In this document: positions 31,846 through 40,231 of the stretch, one piece after another
Layout: the number at the start of each line of letters is the position of its first letter
Position numbering within the stretch: position 1 is the first letter of the stretch
Assembly: GCA_045636325.1 (NCBI GenBank)
Contig: JAZTXH010000001.1
Coordinates: 1 to 64,000 of the forward strand
Reading direction: 5' to 3'
From: CAKSHP01 sp045636325
Lineage (GTDB): Bacteria > Bacillota > Clostridia > UBA1381 > UMGS1253
DNA: 64,000 nt
The notes under the pieces: generated by a model
What the model was told of the DNA's origin: nothing
The model's input: only the letters and a program-made list of their open reading frames with translations
Database searches by the model: none
Position numbers and translations under genes: made by a program

Positions 31846-33030
31846 ATGAAAAAAAGAATAAAAGGATTTATTGCAGGCTTTATATGCTGTGCTATGCTGA
31901 TGGCAACAGTGGGATTTGCAGACGATATTTATGAAAGTATTCAGGTTATACGGGGTAAGATGAATATAAACATCAAGGGCCAAAATGTTAATATAGATAA
32001 TTTTTTGTATAATAACACTACATATGTGCCGCTTCGGGAGTTGGCCGAGAAGCTTGATATGGCTGTTACCTATGATTCATCTACGGCTTCGGTTGGAATT
32101 ATGGATAAAAGTGCTTATCAGATAATTAGCAGGGAAATTGCATTTTTGGTAAACGGTCAGCCAGTAAGAACCAATTACTTTACAGAGGTAATGAACTATT
32201 TTAAGCTTAATATGGGAATGAACGATGTTTCTGACAATGATGCAGCTGATTTTAAGGAGTATGTAAAAAATGAAGTTGTGGCAATGAGTGTGCTTCAGCA
32301 GATTGCAGATGAATTGTCTATCAGTCTTACAAACACGGAATCCCGCCTTCTGGAAGAAAAAATAACGCTTTACGAAAATAATTTTGGCGGGGAGGATGCT
32401 TTCAGGGAATTTCTTAATCAGAATGGTGTGAGCTACGAAACATATTATTCTATTCAGGAAAATTTTGCCCTTCGCTCAAAAGTTTTGGATATTATGACAG
32501 ACGAAATAACTGATGAAGATTTAAATAAGTACTACAAAGAAAACAGCAAAAATTATTTATCGGAAAAGGTAACAGCAAAGCAGATATTTATACGTACTGT
32601 TGATGAAACGGGTTATCCGTATGCTGACAGTGTAAAAATTGAGAGAAAAGAACTTGCAGAAAAAATTCTTGCAAAGATAAGAAGCGGTGAAGAAACCTTT
32701 GACGATATGATGTATAAATATTCTCAGGATCCGGGACTTATGGCATATCCCGGTGGGTACACATTTGGCAAGGGAGAGATGCTTTTAGCTTTTGAAACGG
32801 CGGCATTCGGCCTTGAAAAGGGAGCTGTTTCCGATGTGGTTGAGTCTGAAAACGGATACCATATTATATGGGTTATGGATAAATACAGACTATATGAGGC
32901 CTTTGATGATGTGAAGCAAGATATTTATAATACGCTTCGTAATGAGCGTTATTATACTGAAGTAGAGCCTAAAATCAAAACGGCTGATATTATTTATAAT
33001 ATAGAAATATGGAACAGTATAAAGCCGTAA
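31846..33030 (+). CDS. Secreted PrsA/SurA-like peptidyl-prolyl isomerase with copper-amine-oxidase-like N-terminal domain
   Basis: 394 aa. There is a signal peptide (KKRIKGFIAGFICCAMLMAT..GFA, residues 1-25) with no lipobox. Residues ~30-85 form a copper-amine-oxidase N-terminal-like domain (NTTYVPLRELAEKLDMAVTYD), common in clostridial surface proteins. A SurA-type helical chaperone part is at ~95-235. The parvulin domain at ~240-345 has KQIFIRTVDET, DPGLMAYPGGYTFGKGEM and ESENGYHIIWV. It probably helps secreted proteins fold outside the membrane. It begins a short unit with ung 12 nt downstream. Confidence 0.85.
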   Translation: MKKRIKGFIAGFICCAMLMATVGFADDIYESIQVIRGKMNINIKGQNVNIDNFLYNNTTYVPLRELAEKLDMAVTYDSSTASVGIMDKSAYQIISREIAFLVNGQPVRTNYFTEVMNYFKLNMGMNDVSDNDAADFKEYVKNEVVAMSVLQQIADELSISLTNTESRLLEEKITLYENNFGGEDAFREFLNQNGVSYETYYSIQENFALRSKVLDIMTDEITDEDLNKYYKENSKNYLSEKVTAKQIFIRTVDETGYPYADSVKIERKELAEKILAKIRSGEETFDDMMYKYSQDPGLMAYPGGYTFGKGEMLLAFETAAFGLEKGAVSDVVESENGYHIIWVMDKYRLYEAFDDVKQDIYNTLRNERYYTEVEPKIKTADIIYNIEIWNSIKP

Positions 33031-33042
33031 GGGGAGAAAAGC

Positions 33043-33717
33043 ATGATAAATATAGGTAATGACTGGGATGAGCTTATAGCTGAGGAAGCTGACAAAGAAT
33101 ACTATAAAAAAATGCGCGGTTTTCTTGCAAATGAATACAGAACAAATATTATTTATCCTGAAATGTATTCGATTTTTAATGCGCTTAAATTTACCCCTTA
33201 TAATGATGTAAAGGTTGTAATTTTAGGGCAGGACCCTTATCATGGAGAAGGTCAGGCTCATGGGCTTTCTTTTTCGGTGCAGAGGGGCATTGATATTCCG
33301 CCCTCGCTTCTTAATATGTATAAAGAGCTTAAAAGTGATTTAGGGTGCTTTATTCCAAATAACGGATATCTTGAAAAGTGGGCAAGGCAGGGAGTCTTAT
33401 TGCTTAATGCCACGCTTACCGTGCGTGCAGGGCAGGCTAATTCTCATCAGAATATTGGTTGGCAGATTTTTACAGACAGAATTATAAATCTTTTAAATGA
33501 AAGAGCGGGAAGAATAGTGTTTTTGCTGTGGGGCAAAAATGCAAGAAATAAAAAAATGCTGATTACCAATCCGGAGCATAAGGTTCTTGAAGCTCCCCAT
33601 CCGAGCCCATTATCTGCTCATCGTGGTTTTTTTGGCTGCAGACATTTTTCAAAAGCAAACGAGCTTTTATGTGAGGCAGGGAAAACGGCAATTGACTGGC
33701 AGATTGAAAACATATAA
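33043..33717 (+). CDS. ung: Uracil-DNA glycosylase, family 1
   Basis: Excises uracil from DNA. It is 224 aa, with water-activating Asp64 in GQDPYHGEGQAHG, uracil-contacting LSFSV, LLLNATLTVRAG and the minor-groove loop HPSPLSAHRGF. All catalytic residues are present. The ribosome site is AAGGGGAG. It is probably co-transcribed with the foldase gene upstream, with no functional link evident. Confidence 0.97.
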   Translation: MINIGNDWDELIAEEADKEYYKKMRGFLANEYRTNIIYPEMYSIFNALKFTPYNDVKVVILGQDPYHGEGQAHGLSFSVQRGIDIPPSLLNMYKELKSDLGCFIPNNGYLEKWARQGVLLLNATLTVRAGQANSHQNIGWQIFTDRIINLLNERAGRIVFLLWGKNARNKKMLITNPEHKVLEAPHPSPLSAHRGFFGCRHFSKANELLCEAGKTAIDWQIENI

Positions 33718-33767
33718 ATTCTGTGTAAACTTAATTTGTGCCATGATGTGAGTCCCCCTCCTCTGAG

Positions 33768-33790
33768 TTGTACATATGTAAATTGTACAA
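33768..33790. promoter_or_regulatory. Possible operator upstream of potABCD
   Basis: TTGTAC (33768-33773) and GTACAA (33785-33790) form an inverted repeat with an 11-bp spacer. The right half is itself the palindrome TTGTACAA. It lies about 60 bp upstream of the -35 box at 33849. No regulator gene is adjacent. Confidence 0.4.
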
Positions 33791-33848
33791 TAAATTAATG
33801 TTTATAAGATACAAAATAAAATAAAAGGGAAAAAATATTGTAAAACTG

Positions 33849-33877
33849 TTGACTTTTTGTAAAAAAAATTATATAGT
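33849..33877 (+). promoter_or_regulatory. sigma-A promoter of potABCD
   Basis: TTGACT (33849-33854), 17 bp, TATAGT (33872-33877). Confidence 0.82.
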
Positions 33878-33901
33878 GTACTTAGTGCAACAAAAAACTC
33901 G

Positions 33902-33939
33902 CTTGCTTTTTAGAAAATATAAAAGCAAGGGGGTTTTTT
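33902..33939 (+). terminator. Leader terminator (attenuator) in front of potA
   Basis: CTTGCTTTT (33902-33910) pairs with AAAAGCAAG (33921-33929), followed by GGGG and six T. It lies between the promoter and potA, about 70 nt before the start codon, so transcription of the polyamine operon must pass it. Confidence 0.75.
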
Positions 33940-34011
33940 GTGTAAAAGAATATACAACCCTTGAGAAAAGAAAGTAAAATGTTTTAGGGTGATATGGAAG
34001 GGGATCGATAA

Positions 34012-35067
34012 ATGTCCAAGCAGATTATACGTCTTGAAAACGTATCAATGTATTTTGGGGAAACGAAGGTTTTAAATAACTTGTCTTTAGAAATAGAAAG
34101 GCATAAGTTTATTACACTACTCGGGCCATCAGGCTGCGGTAAAACAACAACTCTTCGTATTATAGGCGGTTTTGAAAAACCTACAGAAGGAAAAGTTTTT
34201 TATGAGGATAAGGATATTACAGATATTCCGCCCCATAAAAGGAAGCTTAATACTGTGTTTCAAAAATATGCATTGTTCCCTCATATGGACGTGTATGAAA
34301 ATGTAGCATTTGGATTGCGTCTTAAGAAAATGTCAAACCATGTTATTGAAGAAAAGGTTACGTCAATGCTTAAGCTTGTTGGTTTGGCTGGTTATGAAAA
34401 AAGAGATATTGATGCTCTTTCCGGCGGTCAGCAGCAGCGTGTGGCAATTGCCCGCGCCCTCGTTAATGAGCCGGAGGTTCTTTTATTGGATGAACCTCTT
34501 GGTGCGCTTGACTTAAAGCTGCGTAAAGAGATGCAGATAGAGCTGAAAAAGATTCAGCAAAAGCTCGGTATCACGTTTATATATGTAACGCATGATCAGG
34601 AAGAAGCGCTTACAATGTCTGATACCATAGTTGTTATGAGGGGAGGAGTTATTCAGCAGATGGGAACTCCCCAGGATATTTACAATGAACCTGAAAATGC
34701 GTTTGTAGCTGACTTTATCGGCGAATCAAACATTATAGACGGCATCATGAAAAGAGACGAGCTTGTAAACTTTTTAGACACAGATTTTATTTGTGTTGAC
34801 AAGGGTTTTGCCGAAAATGAGCCGGTTGATGTTGTTATAAGACCTGAGGACATTAATATTCTTAACTGTGATGACGAGAAAAGTGCGATTTGCGGTAAGG
34901 TAGAGTCGTGCATTTTTAAAGGTGTTCATTATGAAATGGTTGTTGATACCGCAAATTACAAATTCCTTGTGCAGTCTACCAAAGCAAGTCAGGTAGGTGA
35001 AAATGTAGGTCTTAGCGTTAAGCCCTTCGATATTCATATAATGCATAAGGAGGGTGAGGATAAATGA
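34012..35067 (+). CDS. potA: Spermidine/putrescine ABC transporter ATPase
   Basis: A 351-aa ATPase of the PotABCD polyamine importer. Walker A is GPSGCGKTT at residues 38-46, the signature is LSGGQQQRVAIARAL, Walker B is VLLLDEPLGALD and the switch His is in YVTHDQEEALT. The C-terminal TOBE regulatory domain (from ~240) ends in VKPFDIHIMHKEG. The ATG at 34012 has AAGGGGAT upstream. It overlaps potB by 4 nt (ATGA). Confidence 0.95.
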   Translation: MSKQIIRLENVSMYFGETKVLNNLSLEIERHKFITLLGPSGCGKTTTLRIIGGFEKPTEGKVFYEDKDITDIPPHKRKLNTVFQKYALFPHMDVYENVAFGLRLKKMSNHVIEEKVTSMLKLVGLAGYEKRDIDALSGGQQQRVAIARALVNEPEVLLLDEPLGALDLKLRKEMQIELKKIQQKLGITFIYVTHDQEEALTMSDTIVVMRGGVIQQMGTPQDIYNEPENAFVADFIGESNIIDGIMKRDELVNFLDTDFICVDKGFAENEPVDVVIRPEDINILNCDDEKSAICGKVESCIFKGVHYEMVVDTANYKFLVQSTKASQVGENVGLSVKPFDIHIMHKEGEDK

Positions 35068-35894
35068 AAAAAACATGGATTGCTTACCCCTATGTAGTAT
35101 GGGCAGTGGTTTTTACCATTATCCCTATGTTTCTTATGCTTTATTATGGTTTTACAACCGAAGCGGAGGATGGAAGTATAATTTTTTCCCTTGAAAATTA
35201 TAAAGACTTTTTTACAAATAAGATATATTTGTCTGTGCTTGGAAGGTCTTTGTGGTTTTCAGCGGTGGCAACTGTTATTTGTCTTGCTCTTGGTTATCCT
35301 GTTGCGTATATTCTTGCGCGCTCGGAATTTAAAAACAAAGGTTTTTTGATGTCTATGCTGGTTGTGCCTATGTGGATGAATTTGCTTTTAAGAACATACG
35401 CATGGCTTGTGCTTTTAGATAATAACGGTCTTGTTAATATGGTTTTAGAGTTTTTTGGCGTTGGGCCTGTGCAGTTTTTGTATAATGACGGGGCAATAAT
35501 TTTTGGTATGGTTTATAACTTCCTGCCTTTTATGATTTTGCCTATTCATTCAGTGCTTGTTAAGATGGATAAACACGCCATAGAAGCAGCGCAGGATTTA
35601 GGTGCTGATAAAAAACAGGTCTTTCGAAGAATTATTTTGCCCTTGAGTGTTCCTGGTATTGTTTCGGGTATAACAATGGTGTTTATGCCTGCGGTTACTA
35701 CATTTGCGATATCCAATATTTTAAGCGGAAGAAAAACAAGCCTTATGGGTAACCTTATAGAAAATCAGTTTGTTTTGCAGGACAACTGGCACAGAGGAGC
35801 GGCAATTTCCATTGTACTTATTGTTATAATTCTATTGTCAATGGTTTTCACCTCTAAGTATGAAAAGGATGACGAAAGGGGTGGATTGTTTTAA
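35064..35894 (+). CDS. potB: Spermidine/putrescine ABC permease
   Basis: A 276-aa inner-membrane subunit with six predicted helices. The EAA loop that contacts PotA reads EAAQDLGADKKQVFRRIILPLSVPGI (key part EAAQDLGA..G..LP). The opening TWIAYPYVVWAVVFTIIPM is typical of PotB. It is coupled to potA by an ATGA overlap and to potC by TAATG. Confidence 0.94.
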   Translation: MKKTWIAYPYVVWAVVFTIIPMFLMLYYGFTTEAEDGSIIFSLENYKDFFTNKIYLSVLGRSLWFSAVATVICLALGYPVAYILARSEFKNKGFLMSMLVVPMWMNLLLRTYAWLVLLDNNGLVNMVLEFFGVGPVQFLYNDGAIIFGMVYNFLPFMILPIHSVLVKMDKHAIEAAQDLGADKKQVFRRIILPLSVPGIVSGITMVFMPAVTTFAISNILSGRKTSLMGNLIENQFVLQDNWHRGAAISIVLIVIILLSMVFTSKYEKDDERGGLF

Positions 35895-36673
35895 TGAAAA
35901 GTTTAAAAAAGTTATATCTTGCGATTATATATGTTTTTATGTATGCGCCGATAGCTGTAATGATGATTTATTCATTTAACAATTCCACTACGAAAAATGC
36001 TCAGTGGAAAGGCTTTACTCTGCAGTGGTATAAGGATATATTTGAAGATGCACAAATGCTTGAAGCACTTCAGACAACTTTGTATACTGCGATTTTATCA
36101 GCTTTGATTGCAACATTAGTCGGAACATTTGCAGCAATCGGTATTCATAAAATGAGAAAAAAGACGAAGACTGCGGTTATGAATATAACCTATCTTCCGG
36201 TGATGAATCCTGATATTGTTACGGGCATTTCACTTATGATACTTTTTGTATTCTTAAGAATACCTCTTGGTAAAACATCATTGCTTTTAAGCCACATAAC
36301 ATTTAATTTGCCCTATGTTATTATATCTGTTTTGCCTAAGCTTACGCAGTTTAATAACAACATGTATGAAGCGGCACTTGATTTGGGTGCTCATCCCTTA
36401 AAGGCATACACAAAAATCGTTGTTCCCGAGATTATGCCGGGAATTATGACGGGCTTTTTGTTTGCTCTTACTTTATCTATTGATGATTTTGTTGTAAGCT
36501 TCTTTACGGCAGGCGCAGGAGCAACAAATCTTTCAATCTTTATTTATTCGGCTGTAAGCAAAAGATACAATCCGTCTATTAATGCACTGTCGACTTTGAT
36601 GTTTGTGACAATTTTTGTATTGCTTTGCATAGTTAATTTCAGAACAAAGAAAAAGGAAATCGTGAAGGATTAA
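35894..36673 (+). CDS. potC: Spermidine/putrescine ABC permease
   Basis: A 259-aa second permease with six hydrophobic segments. Its EAA motif is EAALDLGAHPLKAYTKIVVPEI. The start overlaps the potB stop by one base. FNNSTTKNAQWKGFTLQWYKDIF near the N-terminus matches PotC (core SFNNS...W.G.TL.WY). Confidence 0.94.
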   Translation: MKSLKKLYLAIIYVFMYAPIAVMMIYSFNNSTTKNAQWKGFTLQWYKDIFEDAQMLEALQTTLYTAILSALIATLVGTFAAIGIHKMRKKTKTAVMNITYLPVMNPDIVTGISLMILFVFLRIPLGKTSLLLSHITFNLPYVIISVLPKLTQFNNNMYEAALDLGAHPLKAYTKIVVPEIMPGIMTGFLFALTLSIDDFVVSFFTAGAGATNLSIFIYSAVSKRYNPSINALSTLMFVTIFVLLCIVNFRTKKKEIVKD

Positions 36674-36685
36674 GGAGGGCTGACG

Positions 36686-37747
36686 GTGAAAAAACTTATT
36701 TCGGTTATTATATGTGTCGGCCTGATGCTTTTAAACTGCTTTGTTATGTCAGGATGCGGTGAAAAAAGCAGTGCCGATAAGGTTTTGAAAGTATACAACT
36801 GGGGCGAATATATAGCTGATGGTGTACTTGATATGTTTTATGAGGAAACGGGAATTTATGTTGAATATGATACCTTTAACGAAAATGAAGCTATGTATAC
36901 AAAGGTTAAAAATTCGGGAAAGGATTCTTATGATGTAATTGTTCCTTCCGATTATATGGTTAAAAAGATGGCAGATGAGGGAATGCTCCATAAAATTAAT
37001 TATGATAATATTCCAAATGTAAAAAATCTTGACCCTATTTTTACAGATAAACGTTCCTATGACCCGAGCGGGCACTACTCAGTGCCTTATTTGTGGCAGA
37101 CTGTAGGAATTCTCTATAATAAAACTGAAACAGAAGGAGTCGAAATTGATTCTCTTGCTGATTTGTTTGACTATGAGCATTTTTCAGGAAAGATATGTAT
37201 GCTTGATTCTATAAGAGATGCTATGGGTGTTACCCTTAAGTATCTCGGGTATTCCATGAATGATACAGACCCTGAGCATGTGCGTCAGGCAAAAGAAAAG
37301 CTTTTAGAGCAGAAAAAGCATCTTTTGGCATATGGAACAGATGATTTGATTGATAAAGTGGCTGATGGCAGTGCGGCAATGTCTTTAGTATATTCCGGTG
37401 AAGGTATTTATGCAACCGAAAATGATGATAACCTCTGCTATATTATTCCAAAAGAGGGAACGAATGTTTCTGTAGACTGCTTTGCAATTCTTGAAAGTTC
37501 AGAAAATAAGGAAGAAGCTGAACTATTTATAAACTTTATGCTCAGACCCGATATTGCTAAAATGAATAGTGAAGAAACCGGTTATTCCAGCCCCAATATT
37601 GAGGCGAAAAAGATAATTGACCCTGAGCTTACATCAAACAAAACCATTTATCCCGATGATGACTTCCTAGATGAAAAGTGTGAAGAATTTTTGACGTTGA
37701 ATGATGAGAACTTTAATAGGGCATGGGACGAGGTTAAAGCGGGGTGA
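36686..37747 (+). CDS. potD: Spermidine/putrescine-binding lipoprotein
   Basis: A 353-aa substrate-binding lipoprotein of the polyamine importer. The start is GTG at 36686 after AAGGAGGG. A lipoprotein signal peptide has lipobox VMSGC, with Cys about residue 24. The mature part opens VLKVYNWGEYIADGVLD. The polyamine-pocket motifs YDVIVPSDYMVKKM, VPYLWQTVGILYNK and NEDEA-like acidic residues follow. It is the last gene of the operon. Confidence 0.94.
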   Translation: MKKLISVIICVGLMLLNCFVMSGCGEKSSADKVLKVYNWGEYIADGVLDMFYEETGIYVEYDTFNENEAMYTKVKNSGKDSYDVIVPSDYMVKKMADEGMLHKINYDNIPNVKNLDPIFTDKRSYDPSGHYSVPYLWQTVGILYNKTETEGVEIDSLADLFDYEHFSGKICMLDSIRDAMGVTLKYLGYSMNDTDPEHVRQAKEKLLEQKKHLLAYGTDDLIDKVADGSAAMSLVYSGEGIYATENDDNLCYIIPKEGTNVSVDCFAILESSENKEEAELFINFMLRPDIAKMNSEETGYSSPNIEAKKIIDPELTSNKTIYPDDDFLDEKCEEFLTLNDENFNRAWDEVKAG

Positions 37748-38026
37748 TAGCACGTAAAAATGTTATATAATCGCACATTTTTCACCGCTTGACGTGCAAA
37801 AAGCACGCCTGCGGGTTTAAGCCTTGCGATTTTGCATTACAACATAAAAAATGATAATAACAAACAAAACCTTTATTTGTTTAAATAACATATAGAGGTT
37901 TTATTTTTTGCGGCAAAAGATTAAAAAAAATTAATTTATGTTCCACAAGATGTTGGTATAAATTTAAATGCAGGCATCGTATATTGTACTATGACAAAGT
38001 TTTTACAAAATAGTTACAAAAAAGAC
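37748..38026 (+). other. potD to M23-peptidase spacer with alternative hairpins
   Basis: GCACGT (37750-37755) can pair with ACGTGC (37792-37797) and encloses AAAAATGT/ACATTTTT. The same ACGTGC strand could instead pair with GCACG (37803-37807) across an AAAAA loop. GGTTTAAGCC follows. No clear T run marks a terminator. The remainder is A+T-rich, and I see no gene in it. Confidence 0.4.
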
Positions 38027-38055
38027 TTGATTTTTCCTTGGAAATAATGTACAAT
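38027..38055 (+). promoter_or_regulatory. sigma-A promoter of the M23 peptidase gene
   Basis: TTGATT (38027-38032), 17 bp, TACAAT (38050-38055), about 150 nt before the start codon. Confidence 0.72.
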
Positions 38056-38205
38056 ATAAAAGTGGAAAAAGTGCGCCTGAATAAAAAACAACAAAAAAAC
38101 CTGAAAATACGGCGTTTTTGGGCGTAGGATATCATTAGAAAATACGAAAACAAAGAAAAAATAAACATTGCGAAATGTTACAAAAAAATTAAATGGGGTG
38201 AGAAA

Positions 38206-40125
38206 ATGGCAGGCAGTAAGCCAAGAAGTGAATCACTTAGAGAACGCTCTGCAGGCAATAGCCGCAGATGTGTAGCTGTTTCAGATGATTACAATATGGA
38301 GGGTGCAGAAGTAAAACAGGCATCTTCCGAAGGCGAAGCTATGACATTTAAATTTGGTTCCGTTGTACGCAGTGATAAAAAATCTGTGTTTGGTGTAATA
38401 TCAGATGTTTCTTCAGGAATTGCAGAAGGCGCAAGTGCTTTTTGTGAGAATATGGGGGATATAATTAAAAATGCCCGAAGCAAAAAGGAAAGCAAAGTAA
38501 CTGAAAAGGAAATTGGGGTAGAAATTAAACAGGCAGAAGAAAAAGAACGTATAGAGTTTCTTGAAGGCAAGGAAAAAGAGAAGGAAGTTGTTGGTAAAGC
38601 TGTTAAGGCAAAATACAGTGTTGAGGCGGCTGAAGCTGCAATTGCACCAAAAGAATTCGGCGAAGTAATCAGAAAAAGAGAGCCCGAAAAGAAAGAAACT
38701 GCAAAAATCAGCCTTAAGGCTGAAAAGCAGACAAAAGCTGATGGCAAAGAGTCTTTTGATATAAAAGAGGTTTTAAATAGTGTAAAAGAAGCTTTACTTT
38801 CTGGCAGAAAAACAGTCGGCATTGCGGCAATGTGTCTTGTTGTTTTTGTGGGTGTAATATTTACATTTGCTAATTTTACATTCGCTTATTCGGGCGATAT
38901 TGATGGCACAGGTATAATTGTGAAAAGTCCTGAAGAGTTTGAAGAGGCGGTTTCCAGAGTAAATGCTAAGCTTACAGACAGTTTTGGTAAAGAAGCTTTG
39001 GAAATCAGTGCAGATTCGGTTGACTTGAAAAAGAAGCTCGTTAAAAAGAACAGCTTTACACCCAAAGAGCAGCTTGACAACGCAATAATTACATCTGTTG
39101 ATGATTTTTATGAGATGTATGTTGTGTATGCAGGGGAAAGGGCTATTTTGGGTGTTAAAGATGAAGACACTGCAAAGCAGATTATTAAAGAGTTTAAAAA
39201 TTATTATACAGACGGAAAAGAAGATGTGGAATTTTCTACAGATAAGCAAATCAAATATGTTTGTGAATCGGCGCCTGCTTCATTTATCATGAGTGATGTA
39301 GATGCGGCTGTTTTAAAGCTTAACGGCGGTGAAAAGAAAGAAAACACTTACACCGTTAAACAAGGCGACAATATGTGGTCAATATCTCAAAAGGTTAATA
39401 CTGATGTTGAAAAGCTTCTTTCAATGAATGGTATGACAGAGGATGACTGCGATATTAATATAGGCGATAAGCTTGTTGTGGAAGCTTTTGTTCCGGTTGT
39501 AAATGTTACTACGGTTGAAATTGTAAAAAGAACCAAGGAGATAGATTACGAAACTGAAATTATTAAAGATGACAGTGAGTATAATACATGGAGTAAAGTT
39601 ACTCAAAAGGGTGAAAGTGGCGAAGCAGAAGTAGAAGAAAAAATCACCAAGGTTAACGGTGAGGTAATTGATACCGAAATTTTAAATGAGACAATTATTA
39701 AAGAGCCTGTTAAGCAGATAAAAAAGGTAGGCACTAAAAAGCCGCCAAGCGGTGTTGGAAGCAGGTCTTTTATAGCTCCGGCAAGGGGTTATATATCTTC
39801 ACGTTACGGCAACAGAAGCAGAGGCTTTCATACAGGGCTTGACATTGCAGGCCGTTATGGAAGTCCCATTGTTGCAGCTGACCATGGTAAGGTAGTATTT
39901 GTAGGATGGTCAGGCGGCTACGGCAAGCTTGTAAAAATTGACCATCAGAACGGCTATGTTACATATTATGCTCACAACAGCAGCTTTGCAGTAAGTGTAG
40001 GCCAGACCGTGGCTAAGGGGCAGACCATTGCATATATGGGCTCAACCGGTAATTCAACCGGCAACCACTGTCATTTTGAGATTATTAAAAACGGAAGCAG
40101 ACAGAATCCTGAAAAATATATTTAA
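38206..40125 (+). CDS. Membrane-anchored M23 (LytM) peptidoglycan endopeptidase with LysM and G5-like domains
   Basis: 639 aa. Residues 1-200 are charged, low in hydrophobics and probably cytoplasmic. One membrane helix spans about 203-225. Outside come a 150-aa region of unknown fold, a LysM domain (~381-427, YTVKQGDNMWSISQKVN), a G5-like segment (~432-510, EIVKRTKEIDYETEIIKDD) and the M23 domain (~525-639). The zinc and catalytic residues are in HTGLDIAGRYGSPIVAADHG and GNHCHFEI. It cuts peptide bridges in the wall. G5 and LysM would bind wall sugars. The ATG follows GGGGTGAG. Confidence 0.9.
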   Translation: MAGSKPRSESLRERSAGNSRRCVAVSDDYNMEGAEVKQASSEGEAMTFKFGSVVRSDKKSVFGVISDVSSGIAEGASAFCENMGDIIKNARSKKESKVTEKEIGVEIKQAEEKERIEFLEGKEKEKEVVGKAVKAKYSVEAAEAAIAPKEFGEVIRKREPEKKETAKISLKAEKQTKADGKESFDIKEVLNSVKEALLSGRKTVGIAAMCLVVFVGVIFTFANFTFAYSGDIDGTGIIVKSPEEFEEAVSRVNAKLTDSFGKEALEISADSVDLKKKLVKKNSFTPKEQLDNAIITSVDDFYEMYVVYAGERAILGVKDEDTAKQIIKEFKNYYTDGKEDVEFSTDKQIKYVCESAPASFIMSDVDAAVLKLNGGEKKENTYTVKQGDNMWSISQKVNTDVEKLLSMNGMTEDDCDINIGDKLVVEAFVPVVNVTTVEIVKRTKEIDYETEIIKDDSEYNTWSKVTQKGESGEAEVEEKITKVNGEVIDTEILNETIIKEPVKQIKKVGTKKPPSGVGSRSFIAPARGYISSRYGNRSRGFHTGLDIAGRYGSPIVAADHGKVVFVGWSGGYGKLVKIDHQNGYVTYYAHNSSFAVSVGQTVAKGQTIAYMGSTGNSTGNHCHFEIIKNGSRQNPEKYI

Positions 40126-40128
40126 TTA

Positions 40129-40218
40129 TAAAAAAAGCATCGGTTTGAAAATGAACTGCATCAGTTTGTGCTGTCTGCACAAACTGATGCAGTTCATAAG
40201 TCTTCCCATGCTTTTTTA
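40129..40218. terminator. Bidirectional terminator containing a 21-bp perfect hairpin
   Basis: An outer pair AAAAAAGCAT (40131-40140) / ATGCTTTTTT (40208-40217) encloses a second hairpin. Its arms at 40151-40171 and 40177-40197 are perfect 21-nt complements around TGTCT. It lies between convergent genes. Confidence 0.82.
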
Positions 40219-40231
40219 TTTTAAAACTATC

